From Candidatus Kaiserbacteria bacterium (GTDB lineage Bacteria > Patescibacteriota > Minisyncoccia > Phycocordibacterales > UBA2100), in assembly GCA_003545515.1 (NCBI GenBank), contig DPYD01000032.1, positions 13,414 through 18,953 of the forward strand: a DNA stretch of 5,540 nt, written 5' to 3'. The notes below the pieces were generated by a model. The model saw only the letters and a list, made by a program, of their open reading frames with translations, was not told the DNA's origin and did not search any database. This document shows positions 1-4,545 of the stretch, piece after piece. Made by a program: the position numbers and the translations under genes. The first letter of the stretch is position 1. Each line of letters begins with the position of its first letter.

Positions 1-27
1 TACGATTTGCACTACACATGCCGAAAG

Positions 28-60
28 TAGCTTATAGCTTCGAGCTACGAGCTTCTAGTG
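28..60. repeat. AGCT-rich intergenic repeat tract
   Basis: The tract is built from alternating AGCTT/AGCTA-like words (GTAGCTTATAGCTTCGAGCT and onward). It resembles the AGCT-rich middle part of the 94-bp repeat at 2446-2539 and 3684-3777. It follows the terminator of the minus-strand gene. I see no ORF or promoter in it. Repeats of this style are, from memory, frequent between genes of CPR bacteria; function unknown. Confidence 0.4.
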
Positions 61-72
61 AAAACAATCAAA

Positions 73-112
73 AAAACAGAAAAGCGCCCAAAGAAGGGCG
101 CTTTTCTGTTTT
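73..112 (-). terminator. rho-independent terminator of the 477-aa gene
   Basis: A perfect 15-bp inverted repeat (AACAGAAAAGCGCCC at 75-89 and its complement at 96-110), extendable by two A-T pairs, encloses a 6-nt loop. Read on the minus strand the stem is followed directly by a T run, and it starts only a few bases after the stop codon of the 117-1550 gene. The plus strand has a shorter T stretch, so weak bidirectional activity is possible. Confidence 0.9.
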
Positions 113-116
113 GTAA

Positions 117-1550
117 TCATTTTTCCTTAGGATCAAATACATCGATAATTCCAAAAGAGACATGCGTATTCGAACGCGCATTCCACACCTGCGCAGACTC
201 GGCGAATGTATGGTTTTTGCCATACTCAATCACGGCACACTTCAGGCCAGTGCCTCCGTAATCAGGATATTGTTCGACAAACTCTTCGACTTTTTCATAC
301 ACAACAGTCTCGCGTATATCTTGTATCTTATAGTTCAGGATATCGATGCTGGCGGTCAGCGATTGATATTCAGGTGTCTGATAAGAGTGTTCTTGCACAA
401 AACGCTTTTCGCTTTCAGTAAGACTTCGTAGTCGCGTACTGAATTCGTCCGCTCGTTTTTCCGCATCTGCCGATGAAAGCGTTTGTATCTCCGCAAAAAG
501 CGCCTCCATTGCCTTTCCGCCGGGAGTACTCCTAAAAAGAGTCCGTGCATCCTTAACCATCTGCCCACGAGCGTCAATTGCTTCATTACGTACAGAGATA
601 AGAGACATCGCATCTTGATTCTCTTTTGCCCGCTCCAAGCCCACTAAATCAGCTTTGCCCTCAAAAAACAATCTGGACGAGGCTTGAAACTGTGCGTCAG
701 ATCCTTCTGCTGCCGCAAATAGAGGGTTATTACTCGTTTCTAACATTCGAAGCCGTAAGTTAAATTCTCGAAATCGTTCGTCGTTTCTATCATTCTCCTC
801 TGCGGAATTAGCAAATTCCCGAAGCTTTCCCGCGAGAAAAGTCTCGGCGTGTATTAGTCGTTGTACTTGAGGATGTCTGCGTAGAGCCTTCACCATATTC
901 CCTACACGTTCCGCAATCGCAAGCTGATCAATTGCCTCTGTAACAGAAACGGGCCGAGACTTAGAGATGGCTTCGATGTTGCTCAACGCTTCTTGTATTT
1001 TCTTGTCATCAAGTGGAGCGAGAGTCTTGTCTTGCAATCCGTAGGATCTGCCTTCTTGGAAAATTGGTGAATTACAAGCGGAGAGTAACTGCGGGTAGAG
1101 TGCATACATTCTTCGTTGATGCTTTTCAACTACACTCTTATACATAGCCCTATCCAAACCGACATATGTCGATTCATGCAACTGTCCGAAGTGAATAATA
1201 TAATAGCTAGAATGTCTCGTACTTTCGGGACGCGGTAACGTAACGCGTACGTCGAACCCCTGTTCGTGTATCTTTTCGACGACAGAGGTCGAGAGTGTTT
1301 CCGCCACGATACGTCCGGAGACCTCTTGTGGGATAGGCTCGACGACGTGTGTAGCAGGCGCTTCAAGGGTTTGAGTACCGATTGCCAAGAGCGCCACCGC
1401 GATGCGGCCTTTTACCCCGGCAAGACGTTCGGCCAAACCCGCACCTTTTTTCTGAACCCCGTTGATTGCGGGTAATTGCTCGGGATTAACCGATAGCGAA
1501 ACTGAATCAGCTTCTCTGCGCTCCGGCTGTTTTTTCTCAAGTCCTTCCAT
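117..1550 (-). CDS. hypothetical protein, 477 aa, with N-terminal hydrophobic segment
   Basis: I do not recognise a named family with confidence. The ORF is long, has one clear start (ATG at 1550) and ends beside a strong terminator, so it is very likely real. Residues about 48-62 (RIAVALLAIGTQTL) form a short hydrophobic stretch after a basic N-terminus. This could be a single membrane anchor or a poor signal peptide, placing the rest outside the cell. The segment around residues 115-160 starts with a beta-strand-like IIHFGQLHES and runs into a helical region. An HxG/E-x-H style motif after a hydrophobic strand is seen in ChaN/TraB-like and erythromycin-esterase-like hydrolases, but I regard that link as speculative. 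Most of residues 180-420 is charged and predicted helical, perhaps coiled-coil. No Shine-Dalgarno sequence precedes the ATG (CCGTAATTGAT). It is transcribed away from the toxin-antitoxin pair. Confidence 0.85.
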   Translation of the reverse strand: MEGLEKKQPERREADSVSLSVNPEQLPAINGVQKKGAGLAERLAGVKGRIAVALLAIGTQTLEAPATHVVEPIPQEVSGRIVAETLSTSVVEKIHEQGFDVRVTLPRPESTRHSSYYIIHFGQLHESTYVGLDRAMYKSVVEKHQRRMYALYPQLLSACNSPIFQEGRSYGLQDKTLAPLDDKKIQEALSNIEAISKSRPVSVTEAIDQLAIAERVGNMVKALRRHPQVQRLIHAETFLAGKLREFANSAEENDRNDERFREFNLRLRMLETSNNPLFAAAEGSDAQFQASSRLFFEGKADLVGLERAKENQDAMSLISVRNEAIDARGQMVKDARTLFRSTPGGKAMEALFAEIQTLSSADAEKRADEFSTRLRSLTESEKRFVQEHSYQTPEYQSLTASIDILNYKIQDIRETVVYEKVEEFVEQYPDYGGTGLKCAVIEYGKNHTFAESAQVWNARSNTHVSFGIIDVFDPKEK

Positions 1551-1562
1551 ATCAATTACGGT

Positions 1563-1656
1563 AACACAAAACCACCCCTTAGGGCGCCTTGTGTCTGTAT
1601 TTCACTACAGACTACGTTCTACTTTCTACTAACTAGTTCATATACACTCTTTTGTT
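1563..1656. repeat. 94-bp intergenic repeat, copy R1 (diverged)
   Basis: This copy starts with the hairpin block AACACAAAACCACCCCTTAG, closed by a complementary TTGTGT at its end, then CTGTATTTCACTACA, a diverged AT-rich middle, and ends in TATACACTCTTTTGTT. The two ends match copies R2 (2446) and R4 (3684), while the middle differs. It lies between the start of the 477-aa gene and the toxin-antitoxin region, in the same orientation as the other copies. The hairpin may act as a weak terminator, but no good T tract follows it on either strand. Confidence 0.75.
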
Positions 1657-1810
1657 TGCCGATTTTGCCCAAGCGAATGCTTGGCTGCAAAATCGAGCAT
1701 CCAGCACCAAAATCAAGGGGAGCAGTACGTATCACAAACAACGCTATGGGGTGCTACGTTATATCGTAGTGCAAAATGGAAAACATGCAGTGAGATTTTT
1801 GGTGCTGGGC
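1656..1810. other. structured intergenic region with nested inverted repeats
   Basis: No gene is called here. A strong hairpin spans 1660-1695: CGATTTTG pairs with CAAAATCG, and inside it CCAAGC-GAAT-GCTTGG pairs. A second inverted repeat has CCAGCACCAAAATC at 1701-1714 facing GATTTTTGGTGCTGG at 1794-1808 with one extra T. Between its arms sits a small hairpin TGCTACG-TTATAT-CGTAG. A 64-codon TTG-start frame crosses the region and ends at 1846, but nothing supports it as a gene. A small structured RNA, a decayed mobile element, or an extended regulatory region of the toxin-antitoxin promoter are all possible. Confidence 0.45.
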
Positions 1811-1820
1811 CGTCCATCGC

Positions 1821-1857
1821 TTGACAGAAAATCATACCAAAAGTAGTATGTCGGTAT
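1821..1857 (+). promoter_or_regulatory. sigma70-like promoter and possible operator of the toxin-antitoxin operon
   Basis: TTGACA at 1821-1826 is a perfect -35 box. After an exact 17-bp spacer comes TAGTAT at 1844-1849, four of six matches to the -10 consensus. The expected start of transcription, about 7 nt after the -10 box, is near 1856, which coincides with the apparent first codon of the antitoxin and implies a leaderless or nearly leaderless mRNA. The -10 box is flanked by an inverted repeat, ATACC at 1834-1838 and GGTAT at 1853-1857. Such a site would suit autorepression by the RHH antitoxin; this is inferred from how RelB/DinJ families work. Confidence 0.6.
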
Positions 1858-2167
1858 AAAGACAACACTGACCGTAAAACTGGATAAAAAGCTGCGCGAT
1901 GACGCTAAGCGCGCGGCAGATTCAATGGGTGTGCCACTTACTACCGCCGTCAATGCGATGCTAAAAAAGTTTGTCCGTGAAGGTGTCCTTGTCCTAGAAT
2001 CGGAATGCCCTTTCCCTAGCCACACACCAAATGCAGAAACACGGCGGGCGATGCGTGAAGCAATGAATCCTAAGAATCGTCGCAAGGATAAATTGTATAC
2101 TAACGTCGATGAAATGTTCGATGACATTCTCGGAAAAAGATGGCGTGCTAGGAGTACAACGACGTGA
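1856..2167 (+). CDS. DinJ/RelB-family ribbon-helix-helix antitoxin (apparent ATA start)
   Basis: This is the antitoxin of a type II toxin-antitoxin pair. It would bind and neutralise the downstream YafQ-like mRNA interferase and repress the shared promoter. Residues 1-50, reading (I/M)KTTLTVKLDKKLRDDAKRA then ADSMGVPLTTAVNAMLKKF, are a clear DinJ/RelB ribbon-helix-helix domain: one beta strand, then two helices. The charged C-terminal part, to residue 103, would wrap the toxin. The family match begins exactly at the ATA codon at 1856. The frame upstream has no ATG, GTG or TTG before the TAG at 1844, and the first in-frame ATG (1925) would remove the DNA-binding strand. So the gene uses AUA initiation, has a mutated start, or contains a sequencing error. 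Its stop overlaps the toxin start by 4 nt (GTGA), indicating translational coupling. Confidence 0.8.
   Translation: MKTTLTVKLDKKLRDDAKRAADSMGVPLTTAVNAMLKKFVREGVLVLESECPFPSHTPNAETRRAMREAMNPKNRRKDKLYTNVDEMFDDILGKRWRARSTTT
2150..2154 (+). promoter_or_regulatory. ribosome binding site of the toxin gene
   Basis: AGGAG lies inside the end of the antitoxin gene, 9 nt before the GTG at 2164 and 15 nt before the ATG at 2170, so it favours the GTG. It is the only clear Shine-Dalgarno sequence before a gene in this window. That is notable because the local 16S tail does not carry the matching CCTCC. Confidence 0.6.
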
Positions 2168-2439
2168 GCATGAGGCCAGCATTCCCCACTGGACCTTTCA
2201 AGCGGGATCTCAAGCGTCTAGAGAGTCGAGGATGGAATATTGAAAAGTTGCGAGTGATGATTTCGCTACTACAATCAGGTGTCCAGCTACCAGTGAAGGC
2301 GTACCCTCATAAACTTTCCGGCGAATACGAAGGGTTCTGGGAATGTCATATCGAATCAAATTGGCTTTTGATTTACCGGTTTACCGGCCAACAAGTTATT
2401 CTCGCCCGCACTGGCACACACAGGGATTTGTTTGAGTAA
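2164..2439 (+). CDS. YafQ-family mRNA interferase toxin
   Basis: This is the toxin of the DinJ-YafQ type pair, a RelE-fold ribonuclease that cuts mRNA in the ribosomal A site. At 91 aa it is the usual family length. The layout follows E. coli YafQ almost residue for residue with an offset of one: H49 (YPHKL) for H50, H62 (CHIESNW) for H63, W67 for W68, H86 (RTGTH) for H87 and F90 for F91. The acidic D67 of YafQ is N66 here, so one of the known active-site residues is changed and activity may be reduced. The N-terminal FKRDLKRLESRGWNIEKL is the typical helical hairpin. The GTG start is chosen because of the 4-nt overlap with the antitoxin stop and the AGGAG 9 nt upstream. A hairpin starting 7 nt after the stop may end the operon. 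Confidence 0.92.
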   Translation: MSMRPAFPTGPFKRDLKRLESRGWNIEKLRVMISLLQSGVQLPVKAYPHKLSGEYEGFWECHIESNWLLIYRFTGQQVILARTGTHRDLFE

Positions 2440-2445
2440 TTGCGA

Positions 2446-2477
2446 AACACAAAACCACCCCTTAGGGCGTCTTGTGT
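2446..2477 (+). terminator. terminator-like hairpin after the toxin-antitoxin operon
   Basis: AACACAA pairs with TTGTGTT across an inner stem with a TTAG-type loop. It begins 7 nt after the toxin stop. The following bases (CTGTATTTC) are only moderately T-rich, so termination would be weak or would need another factor. It is part of repeat R2. Confidence 0.4.
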
Positions 2478-2539
2478 TCTGTATTTCACTACAAGCTATC
2501 AGCTGTAAGCTATAAGCTGTTTTTATACACTCTTTTGTT
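2446..2539. repeat. 94-bp intergenic repeat, copy R2
   Basis: This copy is nearly identical to R4 (3684-3777). I find one substitution, CCCCTTAGGG against CCCTTTAGGG. Layout: a hairpin of about 32 nt (AACACAA pairing with TTGTGTT, inner CCC/GGG stem), then CTGTATTTCACTACA, an AGCT-rich stretch AAGCTATCAGCTGTAAGCT and onward, then TATACACTCTTTTGTT. It sits right after the toxin stop, where its hairpin could end the plus-strand operon. It also lies downstream of the convergent small membrane protein gene. Confidence 0.85.
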
Positions 2540-2542
2540 CCC

Positions 2543-2566
2543 TTCGACAGGCTCGGGGCAAGCCAT
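2543..2566. repeat. REP-like palindromic fragment
   Basis: The bases CTTCGACAGGCTCGGGGCAA resemble a REP-type word that I remember as widespread in intergenic DNA of many bacteria. It lies between repeat R2 and the end of the small membrane protein gene. No coding function is visible. Confidence 0.3.
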
Positions 2567-2583
2567 ACGAATGCTTTGAGTTC

Positions 2584-2772
2584 CTATTTCTCTTGTACTT
2601 TTTCCTTATGCCGCATCCACAGCTGAAATCCCGCAAATGCAAGTAAAAGAAAGGCGAACCCTAGAGCCGCAAGCGGAGAAAGTGGGATTGTTGGGTCCGA
2701 ATAAAGAATGACGACAGCAAGAAGAGCAAAGGACGCGACAATGATTGTAACGATTGCCGAAAACAACCTCAT
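2584..2772 (-). CDS. small two-helix membrane protein, 62 aa
   Basis: No family is recognised. Two hydrophobic segments are plain: residues about 4-24 (FSAIVTIIVASFALLAVVIL) and about 30-52 (LSPLAALGFAFLLLAFAGFQ and onward). They are joined by a short SDPTIP turn and followed by a basic tail (RHKEKVQEK). The positive tail and short loop suggest a helical hairpin with both ends in the cytoplasm. Its ATG overlaps the stop of the upstream membrane protein gene by 4 nt (ATGA), so the two are almost certainly co-transcribed and probably translationally coupled. No Shine-Dalgarno sequence is visible. It could be a partner subunit of its neighbour; its function is unknown. Confidence 0.75.
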   Translation of the reverse strand: MRLFSAIVTIIVASFALLAVVILYSDPTIPLSPLAALGFAFLLLAFAGFQLWMRHKEKVQEK

Positions 2773-3053
2773 GTGTTGCTAAGCACAAAGGCCGTTATGA
2801 TCCAAAACACAATCCATATGCCGAACGCTACAAAAGTGATGCTGTTTGCTTTCTTTGCAATTTCAGGGTAATTCTTGCGCAGGATGTAGTACATAGTAAC
2901 TCCTCCAAAGATAGGGTTCAGTAATGCAGAGAGCCAAACGAGAACCTTGATTGACGCGGGAGCGGCTTGCCACATCGTTACATTTTGTTTCTTTACCATT
3001 GAATACGCAACCAGCCCGAGAATTACTGCTCCAACGGGAAATATGTACCACAT
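2769..3053 (-). CDS. small membrane protein with three hydrophobic helices, 94 aa
   Basis: No family is recognised. I start it at the ATG giving MWYIFPVGAVILGLVAYSMV, because translation from the farther ATG at 3119 would run out of repeat R3 and add a polar, unlikely N-terminus. From this start, helices lie at about residues 2-21, 37-58 (VLVWLSALLNPIFGGVTMYY) and 72-92 (ITFVAFGIWIVFWIITAFVL). The link KKNYPEIAKKA-like segment between helices 2 and 3 (actually RKNYPEIAKKAN) is basic, favouring a cytoplasmic side. The arrangement recalls small membrane proteins that are common and uncharacterised in CPR genomes. Its stop overlaps the start of the 62-aa gene. No Shine-Dalgarno sequence is visible before the start. 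Confidence 0.75.
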   Translation of the reverse strand: MWYIFPVGAVILGLVAYSMVKKQNVTMWQAAPASIKVLVWLSALLNPIFGGVTMYYILRKNYPEIAKKANSITFVAFGIWIVFWIITAFVLSNT

Positions 3054-3112
3054 GAAGCTAATTTTATCTGGAAAGACTCTGTAAGACGCGAATGATCGCT
3101 CTCCGTGTGGAT

Positions 3113-3145
3113 AACACAAAACCGCCCACCTGAGCGTCTTGTGTT
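3113..3145. repeat. hairpin of the intergenic repeat, copy R3 (hairpin only)
   Basis: AACACAA at 3113 pairs with TTGTGTT ending at 3145 around an inner CCGCCCACCTGAGCG. This is the same outer stem as in R1, R2 and R4 with a different inner stem. The AGCT-rich middle and the TATACACTCTTTTGTT end are absent. It lies between the 143-aa gene and the membrane protein gene and could end transcription of the former. Confidence 0.65.
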
Positions 3146-3169
3146 GTGCCTTTTCCTAGCACCTAGAAG

Positions 3170-3210
3170 CCTGCCTGCCGATAGGCAAGCGCAGCTCCGC
3201 CGGGGGCGGA
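3170..3210. repeat. two REP-like hairpins
   Basis: GCCTGCC-GAT-AGGCAAGC forms an imperfect stem at about 3170-3190. TCCGCC-GGG-GGCGGA forms a perfect 6-bp stem at 3196-3210. The second motif recurs as TCCGCC-AAA-GGCGGA at 3880-3894, just after the 16S gene. These look like dispersed palindromes between genes rather than part of a coding region. Confidence 0.5.
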
Positions 3211-3235
3211 TGGTACTGGGATTCCGTCTTTTCAG

Positions 3236-3667
3236 CTACTTATTTCCGCCGTACTTTTCGAGAAACTTCTCTCGAGTCATTCTTGCAAGCGCTTCTTTCT
3301 TTTCTTCATCTCGCTCGCCCAATTCAAACCCCATTAATTGTAGTAACTTGCTACGATCATAAACAATTCTCGACCAAGCGCTTACATGCGTTATATCAGC
3401 GAATTGCGAATCAGTTTTGATACGTCGAGCCAATTCTTTCAATCCTTGCTCAAAAGTAGACATGAAATCTTTTGCACCAGTCACTGATTGCTCTATCTTT
3501 GTGGGAAAGAGGTGAATCCCTATTTGTCCTGGATATTCTCGCGACACGTGGTACCAAAGTACATCATTAATTTGAACTCCTCCCTTTAGAAACATTGATG
3601 CCTCGCGGGAGACGGTTCTGAGTTTGTTAACACGACTCATCTGCTCTGGACTCGTCTCTTCGGACAT
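3236..3667 (-). CDS. hypothetical protein, 143 aa
   Basis: The family is not recognised. I choose the second ATG (MSEETSPEQMSRVNKL), because the first one, at 3727, would place 20 residues inside repeat R4 and its hairpin. The protein is soluble, with mixed beta and helix content. A conserved-looking core holds VLWYHVSREYPGQIGIHLFP, then a helical FEQGLKELARRI, then a strand-turn ITHVSAWSRIVYDRSKLLQL and MGFEL, and a charged C-terminal helix. The pattern helix - strand - 'S.IVYDRSKLLQLMGFE' reminds me of uncharacterised CPR proteins, perhaps with a GNAT-like end, but this is a weak resemblance. It follows the 16S gene on the same strand across repeat R4. No Shine-Dalgarno sequence precedes the start (ACAGTTTTCGT). 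Confidence 0.8.
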   Translation of the reverse strand: MSEETSPEQMSRVNKLRTVSREASMFLKGGVQINDVLWYHVSREYPGQIGIHLFPTKIEQSVTGAKDFMSTFEQGLKELARRIKTDSQFADITHVSAWSRIVYDRSKLLQLMGFELGERDEEKKEALARMTREKFLEKYGGNK

Positions 3668-3683
3668 ACGAAAACTGTAACAC

Positions 3684-3777
3684 AACACAAAACCACCCTT
3701 TAGGGCGTCTTGTGTTCTGTATTTCACTACAAGCTATCAGCTGTAAGCTATAAGCTGTTTTTATACACTCTTTTGTT
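3684..3777. repeat. 94-bp intergenic repeat, copy R4
   Basis: This is a near-perfect copy of R2 in the same orientation, about 1.24 kb away, with one substitution seen. It lies between the 16S 3' flank and the 143-aa gene. It holds the AACACAA...TTGTGTT hairpin at 3684-3715, the AGCT-rich centre and the TATACACTCTTTTGTT end. R2 and R4 bracket the three minus-strand protein genes. Confidence 0.85.
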
Positions 3778-3808
3778 CTGTCCAAACGCCGGACTTTCCC
3801 GACTGTCA

Positions 3809-3901
3809 GGCATCATTTATGGATGAATGCCATTTCCCTTCTGTGCTCGATCGAGACACAGAAATCGACAAACAGTTTCGTCCGCCAAAGGCGGAGAAAC
3901 T
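3809..3901 (-). promoter_or_regulatory. hairpins in the 16S 3' flank (processing or termination)
   Basis: Three stems follow the 16S end on the minus strand. AGTTTC-TCCGCC-TTT-GGCGGA-c-GAAACT at 3874-3901 is a strong 12-bp stem with one bulge. TTCTGTG pairs with CACAGAA at about 3840-3865 with a CTCGATCGAG loop. GGCATTCAT pairs with ATGATGCC at 3809-3831. No T tract follows the first stem on the minus strand, so a role in rRNA 3' processing is as likely as termination. No tRNA and no 23S start is visible. Confidence 0.4.
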
Positions 3902-3910
3902 TTTCCGTTT

Positions 3911-3951
3911 GGAATGATTCCATGAGCAGCTTCCGCTACCCATGCCTTGTT
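3911..3951 (-). rRNA. rrs: 16S exon C: helix 45 and 3' tail
   Basis: It begins AACAAGG, the universal text after E. coli 1498. Helix 45 at 3921-3944 pairs CATGGGTAGC with GCTGCTCATG around a GGAA loop, the site dimethylated by KsgA in other bacteria. The tail then reads GGAATCATTCC, where E. coli has GGATCACCTCC. The mature 3' end is placed near 3911 by comparison only. Confidence 0.85.
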
Positions 3952-3970
3952 CCTTTTGTTACTTCGTAAC

Positions 3971-4010
3971 AAACGCAGATCTACGCAGACTTCACGCGGA
4001 AGTACGCAGA
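3971..4010 (-). repeat. 10-11-nt tandem motif (TCYGCGT) block near the group I intron 3' end
   Basis: On the minus strand the units TCTGCGTACT, TCCGCGTGAAG, TCTGCGTAGA and TCTGCGTTTG follow each other. They lie between P9 and the last hairpin of the intron, outside the conserved core. The same motif recurs at 4163-4200 and, inverted, at about 4225-4256. Confidence 0.55.
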
Positions 4011-4162
4011 AAAAATGCGCTGATACGAGGACGAGACATTTCTGCTCGTCTCTCCATGTCGCCATGGAGATCGGACTATATCTTCATCCAGCTGTAATTT
4101 TCTTAAAATTACGGCTGGAGATTGGCGTGTAGTCTCTGAGGGGTTCTCTCGCCTTCGGCGAG

Positions 4163-4256
4163 CGCGGATATACGCGGACGTGACGCTGAATGACGCAGAA
4201 TAATGCGTGTGCACTTTCCCGCGATTTTCCGCGTTCGTTCTGCGTGTGTCTGCGGT
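4163..4256. repeat. inverted pair of TCYGCGT motif blocks inside the group I intron
   Basis: The minus strand holds TTCTGCGTCA, TTCAGCGTCACG, TCCGCGTATA and TCCGCG in 4163-4200. The plus strand holds TCCGCGTTCG, TTCTGCGTGTG and TCTGCGG at about 4225-4256. The two blocks face each other and would fold into a long imperfect hairpin extending a peripheral helix between P4/P6 and P7. A repeat family has apparently been incorporated into the ribozyme periphery. Confidence 0.5.
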
Positions 4257-4440
4257 CGGCGTTAGCCGACAAGATCTTCCCTGCGGATTGCCTGCATCGT
4301 CCGGAGATTGTTACCTTTCGGTACTCCGACATGCGCAGATATTCCCGCATATAGCCAATTTATTTTAACGAAGATTACTCCTCGTAGTCGCAACAAGTTT
4401 TTACTCCACTATATTACACGATAATTGTAATATAGTGTCA

Positions 4441-4530
4441 ACGACTTAGTCTTTGTCATTGAGTTTGCCTTGGAACATCGCGAGGATGTGCTTCGGGCAC
4501 TCCCAACTTCCCTGACTTGACGGGCGGTAT
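4441..4530 (-). rRNA. rrs: 16S exon B: helix 44
   Basis: It contains ACCGCCCGTCAAGTCAGG, the E. coli 1398-1407 region, and ends ACTAAGTCGT (about 1498). The tip of helix 44 is formed by ACATC and GATGT. The exon is shorter than in E. coli. The base corresponding to C1397 is T if the exon is taken to start at 4530. Confidence 0.9.
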
Positions 4531-4545
4531 TTCTCGTGCTGCAAT

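Larger units (their letters stand above)
3952..4440 (-). ncRNA. group I self-splicing intron in 16S rRNA (after E. coli position 1498), no ORF
   Basis: On the minus strand the 5' exon ends GTCGT and the guide GCGAC (4387-4391) pairs with all five bases, with the U.G wobble at the splice site that group I introns require. Directly upstream of the guide, CTTGTT (4392-4397) pairs perfectly with the first six bases of the 3' exon (AACAAG) to form P10. The intron ends in G (3952). Core elements: P4 TGCGG with CCGCA, P7 GACTA with TAGTC in the typical context AAGATATAGTCC, P8 around GTAATTTT/AAATTAC, and P9 TCTCCATG-GCGA-CATGGAGA with a GNRA loop. A perfect 12-bp hairpin (4407-4437) fills the P1 loop, and an 8-bp hairpin (3953-3971) precedes the 3' splice site. 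The 489-nt length leaves no room for an endonuclease; the frame across 4084-4350 only crosses the ribozyme core. Subgroup not assigned. Confidence 0.92.

Noticed and set aside
1652..1846. 64-codon plus-strand frame (TTG start) in phase with the antitoxin
   Set aside because: It crosses several inverted repeats and contains the promoter of the antitoxin. The composition is not protein-like, and the TAG at 1844 is part of the -10 box.
1759..2127. 122-codon minus-strand frame opposite the antitoxin
   Set aside because: It is a shadow of the antitoxin gene; the sense strand has a clear RelB/DinJ domain.
3054..3119. Upstream ATG adding 22 residues to the 94-aa membrane protein
   Set aside because: The extension starts inside repeat R3 and puts a polar stretch before the first helix.
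3668..3727. Upstream ATG adding 20 residues to the 143-aa protein
   Set aside because: The extra codons lie in repeat R4 and its hairpin.
2446..3777. CRISPR array from the recurring repeats
   Set aside because: The copies are far apart, irregularly spaced, separated by genes and partly diverged.
3817..4065. 82-codon minus-strand frame over the 16S 3' end
   Set aside because: It overlaps exon C and the intron 3' end; it is a frame through structural RNA.
4084..4350. 88-codon minus-strand frame inside the group I intron
   Set aside because: It reads through P4, P6, P7 and P8 of the ribozyme and resembles no intron-encoded protein.
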